Shown: piece after piece, positions 1 through 8,500 of the stretch
Layout of the letters: each line of letters begins with the position of its first letter
Position numbering within the stretch: position 1 is the first letter of the stretch
NCBI GenBank assembly: GCA_016795255.1
Contig: JAEUIB010000789.1
Span: 1-10,881 of the forward strand
Reading direction: 5' to 3'
DNA from: Planctomycetota bacterium
GTDB taxonomy: Bacteria; Planctomycetota; B15-G4; JADJEK01
Length of the DNA stretch: 10,881 bases
Program-made: the position numbers and the translations under genes
Notes under the pieces: model-generated
What the model saw: the letters and a program-made list of their open reading frames with translations, nothing else
Database searches by the model: none
Told to the model about the DNA's origin: nothing

Positions 1-9
1 CGCGGAATC

Positions 10-27
10 CACGCCGCGACTGGCGTG
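10..27 (-). terminator. Possible hairpin downstream of the GMC gene
   Basis: A perfect 6-bp GC-only-ends stem (CACGCC pairing with GGCGTG) encloses a 6-base loop. It begins about 30 bases past the stop codon of the GMC oxidoreductase gene, read on the minus strand. No run of T follows it, so it is not a classical intrinsic terminator. It may be a transcript-end stabiliser or chance in GC-rich DNA. Confidence 0.25.
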
Positions 28-57
28 CGTTCCGGATTTCGGTGCGATCCAGCGGTG

Positions 58-1596
58 TCAGCCGAGCCGGGCGCCGATGACCTCCGCGACGCGGAGCGCG
101 TTCGCCATGATCGTCAGCGACGGATTGACGGCGCCGCTCGACGGAAAGAACGAACCGTCGACCACGTAAAGGTTGTCGACGTCCCAAGCTCGACATTCGG
201 GATCGAGGACGGACGTCGCGGGATCCGCGCCGAACCGCAGCGTGCCGCATTGGTGGCTGACGGCTTGGATGCCGAGCCGCAAGTGCAAGAACTCCGGCGC
301 GGCGCGACCGTGCAGCGCCTCCGCGCGCACGAGCATGGCCTCGGTCTCCGCGCGCAGGCGCTCGTAGGCCTCGAGGTTGTTCGGGACGTACGTCACCGTG
401 ATGCGTCCGTCGGTGTCGACGGTCACGTGGTTGCGCGGATCGGGCAGATCCTCCGTCGTCAGGAACAGGTCGATCGAACGTCCGAGCAGCTCCGCGGGAG
501 CGCGTTCTTCGAGGCGTGTTCCCTTCGCCATGAACTCGACGGTCCACGGATCGGGCTTTCCCATCGCCTGGATGGTTCCAAGAGGCAACGCCGACGGCTC
601 GCGTCCGCGGTAGAAGTCGGTCAGTGCGATCGTTTTCTGGAACGTCGACGGGTTCTGGATCGAGCCGACGGCGAGCAGCATCCCGTTGTGGTGCAGCATC
701 AGATGGCGGCCAACGAGTCCCGTTCGGTTCGCGAGCCCGCGGGGATGCGCGTCGTTCGCCGAGCGCAGGAACAACGCGGCCGAGTTCACCGCGCCGCACG
801 CGACGACGACGATCGCACCGTGGACGATCTCGGTCTCGTCGTCGCGGCGAACGAGCACGCCGGTGATCTCGCGACCGGACGCGGTCGTCAGCAAACGCAG
901 TGCGCGGCTTCGCGTGCGCAGCGTGACGCTGCCTCGCGCGAGCGCGGGGGCCAGCGCGGCGACGTGCGCGTCGGCCTTCGTCTCGGTCGGGTCGGGGTAG
1001 CCGTCGAATCGCGACAGGTGGATCGGAGCGGTCGGATGCGACGCTTCACCGAGTCGAACGCCGAGCGGGATCGGGAACGGACGGAGTCCGAGTCGCGAGA
1101 GATCGTCCGCGAGCGCCGCGATCCGCGGTTCGTGCGCGAGCGCGGGGAACGGGTACGCCGCGGACGCGGGTGGATCGTGCGGATCGAGTCCGCGCTGACC
1201 GTGGACGGAGAACAGCCGCTCGGCGGCCGTGTAGTGGCGTTCGAGCTGTTCGTACGCGATCGGCCACGCCGGCGAGACGCCGCCGTGGTGCCGCACTTCG
1301 CCGAAGTCGTCCTGCCGCAATCGCAGCAGCGCGGCTCCGTACACCTTCGTGTTGCCCCCGACGCAGTAGTGGACGCTCGGCGCGAACTCCGCGCCCGCCG
1401 CGTCGAGCCACCGTTCCGACGTCGCGTAGCGGCGACGGACGACCACGGCCTCGTCGCTCCAATTCTCGAACTCCCGCGGGATGAAGTCGCCGCGTTCGAC
1501 GACCAGCACCCGGCGTCCGCGCGCGGCGAGCGCGTGCGCCATCGTGCTCCCGCCGGCTCCCGAACCGATGATGACGACGTCGTACTCGTTCGACAT
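58..1596 (-). CDS. GMC-family FAD-dependent oxidoreductase
   Basis: This is a 512-residue flavoprotein of the glucose-methanol-choline (GMC) family, which oxidises alcohol groups with FAD. It would act in the cytoplasm, since no signal peptide is visible. The N-terminal Rossmann dinucleotide motif GSGAGG is at residues 11-16, with the acidic ribose-binding residue of VVERG at about 34. The GGNTKVYG segment (80-87) matches the GMC signature region. Near the C-terminus are SHQCGT (His448, the usual catalytic histidine position) and a VDGSFFPSSGAVNPSLT stretch (478-494). There the second catalytic position appears to be Asn491, as in the His/Asn type rather than the His/His type. The ATG at 1596 was chosen because GGAG lies six bases upstream; the frame is open to a TTG at 1635, which has no such site. 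The substrate, and whether oxygen or another acceptor takes the electrons, cannot be told from sequence. It lies 147 bases downstream of mutM on the same strand. Confidence 0.92.
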   Translation of the reverse strand: MSNEYDVVIIGSGAGGSTMAHALAARGRRVLVVERGDFIPREFENWSDEAVVVRRRYATSERWLDAAGAEFAPSVHYCVGGNTKVYGAALLRLRQDDFGEVRHHGGVSPAWPIAYEQLERHYTAAERLFSVHGQRGLDPHDPPASAAYPFPALAHEPRIAALADDLSRLGLRPFPIPLGVRLGEASHPTAPIHLSRFDGYPDPTETKADAHVAALAPALARGSVTLRTRSRALRLLTTASGREITGVLVRRDDETEIVHGAIVVVACGAVNSAALFLRSANDAHPRGLANRTGLVGRHLMLHHNGMLLAVGSIQNPSTFQKTIALTDFYRGREPSALPLGTIQAMGKPDPWTVEFMAKGTRLEERAPAELLGRSIDLFLTTEDLPDPRNHVTVDTDGRITVTYVPNNLEAYERLRAETEAMLVRAEALHGRAAPEFLHLRLGIQAVSHQCGTLRFGADPATSVLDPECRAWDVDNLYVVDGSFFPSSGAVNPSLTIMANALRVAEVIGARLG

Positions 1597-1602
1597 GGCG
1601 CG

Positions 1603-1606
1603 CTCC
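1603..1606 (-). promoter_or_regulatory. Ribosome binding site deciding the GMC start
   Basis: GGAG on the minus strand lies six bases before the ATG at 1596. The upstream TTG at 1635 has only GC-rich sequence before it. The extra 13 residues it would add precede the Rossmann fold and look unlike coding sequence of this family. Confidence 0.6.
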
Positions 1607-1743
1607 GTGAGCCAGGGGAGGCTTCGATGCGCCAAGCGGCGTCCGGTTGCGTCGTCGGACGAAGAACTCTCGCGACGGGATTCGACGAAGGCGTGGCTCG
1701 CCGGCGCACATCGCCATCGAACGAGGCGAACGCGCGGAACGCG

Positions 1744-2559
1744 TCAGCGCTGGCAGCGCGGGCACCAGTAGGTCGATCGTTGGCCGCTGCGCACCGTCTT
1801 GATCGACGTCGCGCAGATCCGGCACGGCTCGCCCGCGCGTTCGTAGACCGCGAGCTCCTGGGCGAAGTAGCCGGGTTCGCCGTCGCTCTTCGCGAAGTCG
1901 CGCAGCGTCGTTCCGCCGGCCGTGATCGCCGCGCGCAGCACGTCCTTGATCGAGTCCGCGAGCGCATCGAATCGTTCGCGCGCGATGCGATCCGCGCCGC
2001 GCAACGGGTGGATCCGCGCTCGATGCAGCGCTTCGCTCGCGTAGATGTTGCCGACGCCGACGACGACGTGCGCGTCCATGATCACGTGCTTGATCGCCGC
2101 GGATCGCCCGGAGGCTCGCTCGAACAACGTGCGGCCGTCGAACGCGTCCGACAGCGGTTCGGGGCCGAGGTCCTTCAGCAGCTTCGAGCGCAGCGGATCG
2201 CCGGTCAGCCACAGCACCGACCCGAATCGGCGCGGATCGCGCAGCCGCATCGCGACACCGTCGTCGAACACGATGTCGACGTGATCGTGCGTCACCGGCG
2301 GCGTCGTCGCCGGGACGATGCGCAAGCTGCCGGACATCCCGAGGTGGACCAGCACGTGACCACGCGCCGTCCGCAGCAGCAGGTACTTCGCGCGGCGCGC
2401 GACGGCGTCGATGCGCGCTCCGGGCAGCTCGCGCGCCAGTGCGTCGGGCACGCGCCATCGGAGGCGCGGCTCGCGCACGATGACGCTGCGGACGGTCCGT
2501 CCGAGCACGTGGGGCTCGATGCCGCGGCGCGTCGTTTCGACCTCGGGGAGCTCGGGCAT
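1744..2559 (-). CDS. mutM: Formamidopyrimidine-DNA glycosylase (Fpg/MutM)
   Basis: This 271-residue base-excision repair enzyme removes 8-oxoguanine and formamidopyrimidines and nicks the strand by beta,delta-elimination. The protein starts MPELPEVE, giving the catalytic Pro2 and Glu3 after Met removal. The conserved lysine of RAKYLLL is Lys58, HLGMSG is at 72-77, and DPRRFG at 108-113 carries the base-stacking Arg/Phe pair. GNIYASE (170-176) is the helix-two-turn-helix motif. The C-terminal zinc finger has Cys246, Cys249, Cys266 and Cys269, with the DNA-contacting arginine in GQRSTYWC. Length is normal for the family and every key residue is present, so it should be active. The frame is open further upstream, but the ATG at 2559 is fixed by homology and by a GGGGA site five bases before it. 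The ATG shares one base with the stop of the DUF1294 gene (TGATG), which suggests translational coupling. Confidence 0.97.
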   Translation of the reverse strand: MPELPEVETTRRGIEPHVLGRTVRSVIVREPRLRWRVPDALARELPGARIDAVARRAKYLLLRTARGHVLVHLGMSGSLRIVPATTPPVTHDHVDIVFDDGVAMRLRDPRRFGSVLWLTGDPLRSKLLKDLGPEPLSDAFDGRTLFERASGRSAAIKHVIMDAHVVVGVGNIYASEALHRARIHPLRGADRIARERFDALADSIKDVLRAAITAGGTTLRDFAKSDGEPGYFAQELAVYERAGEPCRICATSIKTVRSGQRSTYWCPRCQR

Positions 2560-2831
2560 CAGAGTCCCCGGCGCACGATCAGCACGACCCAACCGACGCT
2601 GATCGCCGTCGCCAACAGGTGCTTCCAGCGGAACGTCGACTTCGACGTCTTGTGGCGGAACAGCGCCGATGCGGTCCACGACCCGACGCAGCCGAGTAAC
2701 GCCGCCGGCAGCAACAGGGTCGACTCGGGGATGCGTCGCGCACCGCGGGACGCCTTCCATTTGTCGAGTCCCATCAGCACGAACGCGAGCGCGTTGACGA
2801 CGACGAGGTAGCCGAGGACGATCGGGGACAT
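2559..2831 (-). CDS. DUF1294 small membrane protein
   Basis: This 90-residue inner-membrane protein belongs to the DUF1294 family, whose function is not established. Three hydrophobic segments are visible at about residues 4-21, 39-56 and 71-86. They are separated by the two family hallmarks: DKWKA (23-27) with RIPEST (33-38), and the basic loop FRHKTSKSTF (58-67). The short loops put most of the basic residues on one face, so the motifs are probably cytoplasmic. The start at 2831 gives the usual family length. The open frame continues upstream to 3047, but that part runs antisense to the CpcT-like gene. Ribosome binding is weak (GGTAG about six bases upstream). Its stop overlaps the mutM start by one base, so the two are probably co-transcribed. 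Whether this pairing reflects a shared job or convenience cannot be told. Confidence 0.88.
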   Translation of the reverse strand: MSPIVLGYLVVVNALAFVLMGLDKWKASRGARRIPESTLLLPAALLGCVGSWTASALFRHKTSKSTFRWKHLLATAISVGWVVLIVRRGL

Positions 2832-2877
2832 GCTGCTACCGTATCGACTCGTTCGACTCGCGCGAGGGACCGACACG
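2832..2877. promoter_or_regulatory. Divergent promoter region between DUF1294 and CpcT-like genes
   Basis: These 46 bases separate two genes that start in opposite directions, so promoters for one or both must lie here or overlap the coding starts. I see no convincing -35/-10 pair on either strand. The plus side ends in a clear GAGGGA ribosome binding site (2864-2869). Confidence 0.4.
2844..2860. repeat. Tandem 8-base direct repeat in the divergent gap
   Basis: TCGACTCG occurs twice (2844-2851 and 2853-2860), so the period is 9 bases. It lies in the middle of the divergent intergenic gap. A direct repeat there could be a regulator site, but 9 bases is less than one helical turn and the motif is short, so chance is quite possible. 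Confidence 0.3.
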
Positions 2878-3636
2878 ATGCGACCACGACATGCTTCAAC
2901 GACGTCGATCGGAACGGTGATCGGGACGCGGCTACGGGCGTGTCTCGCCGCATTCTGGCTCGGTTCGTGCGCCGCGCCCGGCGATCCGCCGACGCCGCCG
3001 CCGGCGCCGATCGAGGATCTCGCGACGTGGATGGAGGGCACGTTCACGTCGACGGCGCAGGCCGCGCGCGATCCGCAGAACTTCCTCGACGTGCATCTGT
3101 CGATGACGCGGATCTTCGGCGACCGGGACGACGGTCCTTGGCTGTACGTCGAGCAGGCCGTCGCGTCGGCGCTCGATCGCCCGTACCGGCAGCGCGTCTA
3201 CCACTTGGTCGCGCTCGACGACGGGCGCGTGCGCAGCGAGGTCTACACGCTGCCCGGCGATCCGCTGGCGTTCGCGGGCGCCGGCCGGGATCCGTCTCGA
3301 CTCGGCGGACTCGAACCGTCCGCCCTCGTGCTGCGCGAGGGCTGCGCGATCGAGCTCGAGCGCATCGATCCCGCGACCTGGCGAGGATCGACCGTCGGCC
3401 GAGGATGCGCGAGCAACCTCGCGAATGCGTCGTACGCAACCTCCGACGTCGTCATCACTTCCACGCGATTGACCAGTTGGGATCGGGGGTTCGACACCCA
3501 GGGGAACCAGGTCTGGGGCGCGACCAGCGGACCCTACGAGTTCGAGAAGGTCGTCGCGGTTCCCGACGCCGCGAGCGATTCACCGCCCGCGCCCGACGCG
3601 ACGGAATCGGAAACTGCGGATCCAGCAAACGGTTGA
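2878..3636 (+). CDS. CpcT/CpeT-family (DUF1001) lipoprotein
   Basis: This 252-residue predicted lipoprotein belongs to the CpcT/CpeT family, whose cyanobacterial members attach bilin chromophores to phycobiliproteins. The signal peptide has an arginine-containing start, a hydrophobic stretch at about 19-30, and a lipobox LGSC with lipid-anchored Cys31. A Pro-rich linker (PPTPPPAP) follows. Family signatures are WMEGTF (51-56), DVHL and DGPWLYVEQA (85-94), PYRQRVYHL (102-110), the PGDPLAFAG block (126-134), the EGC and GRGC cysteines (156 and 177), TSWDRGFD (199-206) and GPYEF (218-222). The last 25 or so residues are a low-complexity acidic, Ala/Pro-rich tail. The ATG at 2878 was chosen because GAGGGA precedes it by eight bases. 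The in-frame ATG at 2830 overlaps the opposite gene's start and would place 16 extra residues before the signal. No phycobiliprotein or bilin-synthesis gene is nearby, so the lyase name should not be taken literally. The function in this cell is unknown. Confidence 0.85.
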   Translation: MRPRHASTTSIGTVIGTRLRACLAAFWLGSCAAPGDPPTPPPAPIEDLATWMEGTFTSTAQAARDPQNFLDVHLSMTRIFGDRDDGPWLYVEQAVASALDRPYRQRVYHLVALDDGRVRSEVYTLPGDPLAFAGAGRDPSRLGGLEPSALVLREGCAIELERIDPATWRGSTVGRGCASNLANASYATSDVVITSTRLTSWDRGFDTQGNQVWGATSGPYEFEKVVAVPDAASDSPPAPDATESETADPANG

Positions 3637-3661
3637 CCTCCGTCCAACGCGGAGCATTCTT
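3633..3661 (+). promoter_or_regulatory. Possible promoter, or weak hairpin, ahead of the haloperoxidase gene
   Basis: TTGACC (3633-3638) overlaps the stop codon of the CpcT-like gene and matches five of six -35 bases. The best -10 at the right distance, CATTCT (3655-3660), matches only three of six. The same stretch also forms a 5-bp hairpin, CTCCG (3638-3642) with CGGAG (3650-3654), followed by CATTCTT, so it could equally be a weak terminator. The two readings compete and neither is strong. Confidence 0.25.
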
Positions 3662-3742
3662 GCCGTCGACTCCGCCCGCGGCCCGCGCCGACTCCATCGA
3701 CGACGGATCGTTCCTTCACACCGCACTCAGGAAGTCCCTCGT

Positions 3743-5569
3743 ATGGCTCGTCAGTCCAAGCCCGCTCGTCCCGCGGCGCCGTCGTCCCAGATCGTTCCTC
3801 CGGCGACCTCGAATGCCGCGTCGGCATCCTCGGCATCGCATGATGCGCCGATCTCGCCGACGTTCGATCGCCGCGGGTTCCTGAGCGGACTCGGATCGCT
3901 GGCCGCGGCGACGACCGCCGCGATGGGTTTGTCGCTGACGCCGGCGATCGTCGGCACGCCCGGCGCGAGCGCCGAGGCCGCCGAGCTCGGCGGGCCGCTC
4001 GGCGCGAAGAAGCGACGGTCGAAGGCGTACGCGCTGCGGCGCGCGATCGCGAAGTCCAACCACAAGCGCCCGGTGTTCAAGCCGATCGACAACGGCGACG
4101 AGGACCTCTACGCGACGCGGATCGGCAACTTCCACAAGGGACTGCCGCACGACGCGAACGGCAACGTCGATCTCGCCGCGTACCAGGCGTTCCTGAAAGC
4201 CGTCAGCACCGGCAAGTTCGCGGACTTCGAGGCGATCCCGATGGGCATCGCGAACTTCGCCGACCGGTTCCCGCTGAAGAACCCGCAGGCCGGGCTGGCG
4301 TTCGACCTCGAAGGCACCGACGTGTGCCAATTCTCGATGCCGGCGGCGCCGGCGCTCGCGTCCGCGGAGGCGGCCGGCGAGATGGTCGAGCACTATTGGC
4401 AGGCGCTGCTGCGCGACGTGCACTTCTCCGACTACGCGACCGACCCGATCGCCGCGGACGCGTGCGCCGAACTCTCGGCGTTGAGTGATTTCCGGGGCCC
4501 GAAGGACGCGGGCTCGGTGACTCCTCAATTGCTGTTCCGCGACAACGCGGCCGGCACGATCGCGGGACCCTACGTCTCGCAGTTCCTGCTGCGCGCGTGT
4601 CCGTTCGGCGCCGTGAACATCGAACAGAAGATGCGCACGCCGATCGCCGGCGACGACCACATGACCGACTTCGCGACGTGGCTCGCGATCCAGAACGGTG
4701 CGAAGCCGCTCGCGACCCAGAACTTCGACACGGTGCGCCGGTACATCCGCAACGGGCGCGACCTCGGGCAGTGGGTCCACATCGACGTCCTCTACCAAGC
4801 GTATTTCCACGCCGCGCTGATCCTGCTGACGCCGCCGACACCGGGCGATCTCGTGACGGGCGGCGGCATCGGCTGCCCGACGAATCCCGGCGATCCGTAC
4901 AAGACGTCGCTGACGCAGTGCGGTTTCGGGACGTTCGGCCCGCCGTACATCATGACCATCCTCACCGAGGTCGCGACGCGCGCGCTGAAGGCCGTCTGGT
5001 TCGTGAAGTGGTACGTCAATCGCAAGCTGCGCCCCGAGGCGTACGGCGGGCTCGTCCACCGCGCGCTCGCGAACCTCGAGTCGCTGCCGCTGCACGCGGA
5101 CGTGCTGAACTCGCAGGCCGTCGACGACATCTTCACGCAGTTCGGCACGTACCTGCTGCCGCAGGTGTTCCCGGAAGGTTCGCCGCTGCATCCGTCGTAC
5201 GGCTCCGGTCACGCGACCGTCGCCGGCGCGTGCGTGACGATCCTGAAGGCGATGTTCGACGGCAGCACGCCGTACGCGAATCCCGTGGTCGCGTCCGCGG
5301 ACGGGCTCTCGCTCGTGCCGTACGTCGGCGCCGACGCGGGATCGCTGACGGTCGCCGGTGAGCTCGACAAGCTCGCGTCGAACGTCGCGCACGGCCGCAA
5401 CATCGCGGGCGTCCACTGGCGCTCGGACGCGTACTGGTCGCTGCGCCTCGGCGAACAAGTCGCGATCAGCGTCCTGCGCGATCAGAAGAAGACGTTCAAC
5501 GAAACCGCGAACGGCGTGTTCGAAGGCTTCACCTTCACGACGTTCGACGGCGACACGATCACGGTCTGA
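3743..5569 (+). CDS. Tat-exported vanadium-dependent haloperoxidase
   Basis: This 608-residue enzyme of the vanadium haloperoxidase/PAP2 superfamily uses hydrogen peroxide to oxidise halide to hypohalous acid. A long polar N-terminus leads to a twin-arginine signal, DRRGFLSGLG (42-51), then a hydrophobic stretch and a GASA cleavage-like site near 77. It should therefore act outside the cytoplasm. The family block RGPKDAG...TPQLLFR is at 251-266. Vanadate-site residues are Lys422 and Arg430 (KWYVNRKLRP), Ser488-Gly489-His490 (HPSYGSGH), Arg552, and the vanadate-bonding His558 (GRNIAGVHW). The eight-residue Lys-to-Arg spacing, and His483 seven residues before His490, match algal bromoperoxidases (His411 in the Ascophyllum enzyme) rather than the fungal chloroperoxidase. 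Bromide or iodide are thus the likelier halides. AGGAAG precedes the ATG by eight bases. It follows the CpcT-like gene by 106 bases on the same strand and converges on the CHAT gene. Confidence 0.94.
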   Translation: MARQSKPARPAAPSSQIVPPATSNAASASSASHDAPISPTFDRRGFLSGLGSLAAATTAAMGLSLTPAIVGTPGASAEAAELGGPLGAKKRRSKAYALRRAIAKSNHKRPVFKPIDNGDEDLYATRIGNFHKGLPHDANGNVDLAAYQAFLKAVSTGKFADFEAIPMGIANFADRFPLKNPQAGLAFDLEGTDVCQFSMPAAPALASAEAAGEMVEHYWQALLRDVHFSDYATDPIAADACAELSALSDFRGPKDAGSVTPQLLFRDNAAGTIAGPYVSQFLLRACPFGAVNIEQKMRTPIAGDDHMTDFATWLAIQNGAKPLATQNFDTVRRYIRNGRDLGQWVHIDVLYQAYFHAALILLTPPTPGDLVTGGGIGCPTNPGDPYKTSLTQCGFGTFGPPYIMTILTEVATRALKAVWFVKWYVNRKLRPEAYGGLVHRALANLESLPLHADVLNSQAVDDIFTQFGTYLLPQVFPEGSPLHPSYGSGHATVAGACVTILKAMFDGSTPYANPVVASADGLSLVPYVGADAGSLTVAGELDKLASNVAHGRNIAGVHWRSDAYWSLRLGEQVAISVLRDQKKTFNETANGVFEGFTFTTFDGDTITV

Positions 5570-5590
5570 TCGGACGCGGGCGAGGAGTCG

Positions 5591-8500
5591 TCAATCCGGC
5601 TCGCCGGTCAGCACCCACCCTGCCCAATCCCGCGTCGAGTACAGGGGCCGACCCTCGTCGTCCTTCGCGTTGCGCATGCTCTGCTTCGCTTCCCGCAGAG
5701 CTTGGTGCTTCGGCTTCTCGTCGACCCACAATCGCCGATAGAAGTCGAGCATCAGGTCCTTCGTCGGCTCGTCTCGGACTTTCCATAGCGACGTGATCAC
5801 GCTGCGCGCCCCAGCCATCTGGAACGCGCGCTGCAGCGATGCGACGCCTTGGCCGGCACGACGTACGCCGACGTTCGTGTCGCACGCGGACAGCACTGCG
5901 AGTTCACAGTTCGACAGATCGAGCGCCGCGATTTCCTCCGCGGTGATCAGGCCGTGCGCGCGTCCGAGCGCATCCTCGGGGAGGTTCGCGCCCGCGAGCG
6001 CGAGCCCGCACAGCAGCATCGGGCTCATACCACGGACCTTCTCTTCCGCCGACATCCGAAGCTCCAGGCCGAATTCTCGATCGATGGGATCATCGTCGAC
6101 CCATGAGCGGATCGACTCGGGCGCGTACCAGCCGTGCGTCGCGATGTGGATGAACGCCGCGGTCGGCGCCAGTTCGATCAGCGCGGCGCGCGATGCCTCG
6201 GCCTTTTCGAGAACGATCGCTGGGTGCTCCGCGACCATCTCGCCGAACAAGGCACCGACCCCGCGCACCTCGTCCGCCGTGTACGGCAACGGTTGGAATC
6301 CCAACTCGAAAGCGCCGCCGCGCAGGATGCCGGAGACGACGGTCGGATGTTCAGAGGCCGCCTCCACCACGGCCATCGCATTGCCGCCATGGCTTCGGGG
6401 CTCCCGGTTGAACGCGGGTCCACCGAGCGCCAACAGCGTGCCGCCTCGCCGATGCGGCGATCCGTCGAGCATCTCCGTCAACGACGCGCGCGCTTCGATC
6501 CGCCAGCGATCACCGAGCACCCCTTCGCCGGCCGTGTCCGGCAGAGCATCGATCGGCACCAGATGCAAGATGTCGTCGAGAACGACGATGAGGCGACGAG
6601 CATCACCGATCGCGGGCAGCAGAGGATCGAAGATCAACGCGCGGAGCGCAGTGCCCGCTCGGCGAACCGTCTCGATCGAGTCGACGGCAACGCTTCGGCC
6701 GCGATCGAGTCCGACTCCGATCGAGCTCCGGTAATCGTCCACTGCGATCTCGATGGGCTCCAACGGACCGAGATCGATCACGGAGAGCGTGGATTTCGCA
6801 TTCGGTGGAGCATCGCGATCGAGGGCGTGGACGACGAACGCGCAGATGCGATCTCCTGCGACACTCCGAACGCGGTCGGGCGAACCTTCTTCATCCGCGG
6901 CCACGACTTCGACGCGCCGATCCGTGTACCGACGGTAAGCGACGGCGCACGAGCGCGAATCCAGCCGCTTCGCGAGCTGGAGTTCGTCGAAGCCGACGAA
7001 CTCACTCGATACGAGCTGCCGGCCTTGCGCATGCGCGATCAGCGCGCGCGTCGCTTCATCGCAACGCGATCGTGCCGCCTCGAACTCGACACTGCTCGTA
7101 CCGCTACGCCCGAGCGCCGCGAGTGCTTCCGCGGCCGCCTGCCGCTCGGTGCGCAGTCGAGCTCCGACGACGTCGCCAGCGGCTTTCCGCATGAGGCGCG
7201 CAGCGGCCAGCCCGGCACCACGGGCCGACTCGCCGAGCACGAACGCGCGCGCCATCACCTCCGCCGAGGATTCCAGAATGCCGCCGACCCTGACGCACGA
7301 CAACACGACCCGGACCTGATCTCCTGACGCGAAGGACCTCTCTTCGACTTCCCGCAGCGATCCCACGACGACCTCGTTCGACATGGCTTCGCGATGTCCC
7401 TCCACGAAGTCCATTGCCAGGTCGCGCGCGCGTCGGACGAGTTCGGGATCCAGCTCGACCCCGAGATGACGCGCCTTCACGACCTCTCCCGCAATCGTGT
7501 GGATCAGTTGCCGCCGCACGAATTGCACCTCCGGATGCTCGTGCGGCAGAGACCGCTCTCGAGTTCCGAGAACATCCTCCAGGAGCGCACGTGCGGCGCT
7601 GAACTCACCTTGTGAGCCCAGCGTGACCGCGAGTCGAGCGCATGCGTTGAGACGGTCGGGATGTCCGTCGGGGAGCGTTCGCTCGAAGACTTCCAACGCC
7701 TTCTCCTGAAGAAGCCGTGCGCCTTCGAAGTCTCCTTGCGCCGCGCGTGCGAGTGCGAGATTCGCGCGAGCCCACTGCGTGCTGGAGTGGTCGTCGGGGA
7801 GCGTTGCGGAATAGACGTTGAGGACTCCTTCGGACAACGCCCGCGCACCGGCGATGTCGCCTTGTGCGAGCATCGTGACGGCGAGGTTCCCCCGCACCAG
7901 CTGCAAGTCCGGGTGATCCTTGGGCAACTGCCGAGTCAGCACCCCTAATGCAGCTTCGTTCAGAGAGCGCGCCCCCGACAGATCCCCCATCGCCTTCAAC
8001 GTACTGGCGAGATTCGAACGCGCTGTTTGCAGGGCGGGATGATCTGCGTGAAGCGCTTTCGTGAGTCCCGCGAGCACCTTCTCCTGAAGAGCTCGCGCAC
8101 CGAGCAGGTCGCCTTGCGCGCGCAAGTTCGCGGCGAAGCTCCCTTGTTCGGCCAGCAACGTCGGATGGTCGTTCGGGAGCTGGCGCGCGAGTGTCCGCAG
8201 CACCGTCTCCTGCAGGCCTCGCGCGCCGGCCAAGTCGCCCTGTCGAAACAACGTCCGAGCGAGGCTCCCGCGCGCCGACTGCAATCGAAGACTGTCGTCC
8301 GGCAGCGTTCTCGAGAGCACGGCAAGAACCTCTTCTTGCAGAGCTCGAGCTCGTGGGTAATCCCGGAGAGCGAACAGCGTCTTCGCGAGATTCGAGCGCG
8401 CCGTCTGCAATCGCATGTCGTCGGCGGAGACCGAGCGCGACAGTCGCTCCAGCACGTGCTCTTCCAAAGCCCGCGCGCCGACCAGGTCACCCTGGAGGGA

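Noticed and set aside
1640..1661. A 6-bp stem (CGTCCG with CGGACG) between mutM and the GMC gene, considered as a terminator
   Set aside because: It has a 10-base loop and no T run, and such stems arise often by chance in DNA of this composition. The remaining 1597-1743 gap shows no clear promoter or small gene.
25..2811. A 928-codon open frame on the plus strand opposite the GMC, mutM and DUF1294 genes
   Set aside because: Its translation is Arg/Ala/Asp/Val-rich with no domain I recognise, while three well-formed families fill the other strand. Long antisense open frames are expected in GC-rich DNA.
3716..5458. A 580-codon open frame antisense to the haloperoxidase gene
   Set aside because: It is low-complexity, Arg-rich, and lies entirely opposite a gene with intact catalytic motifs. 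It is a shadow frame.
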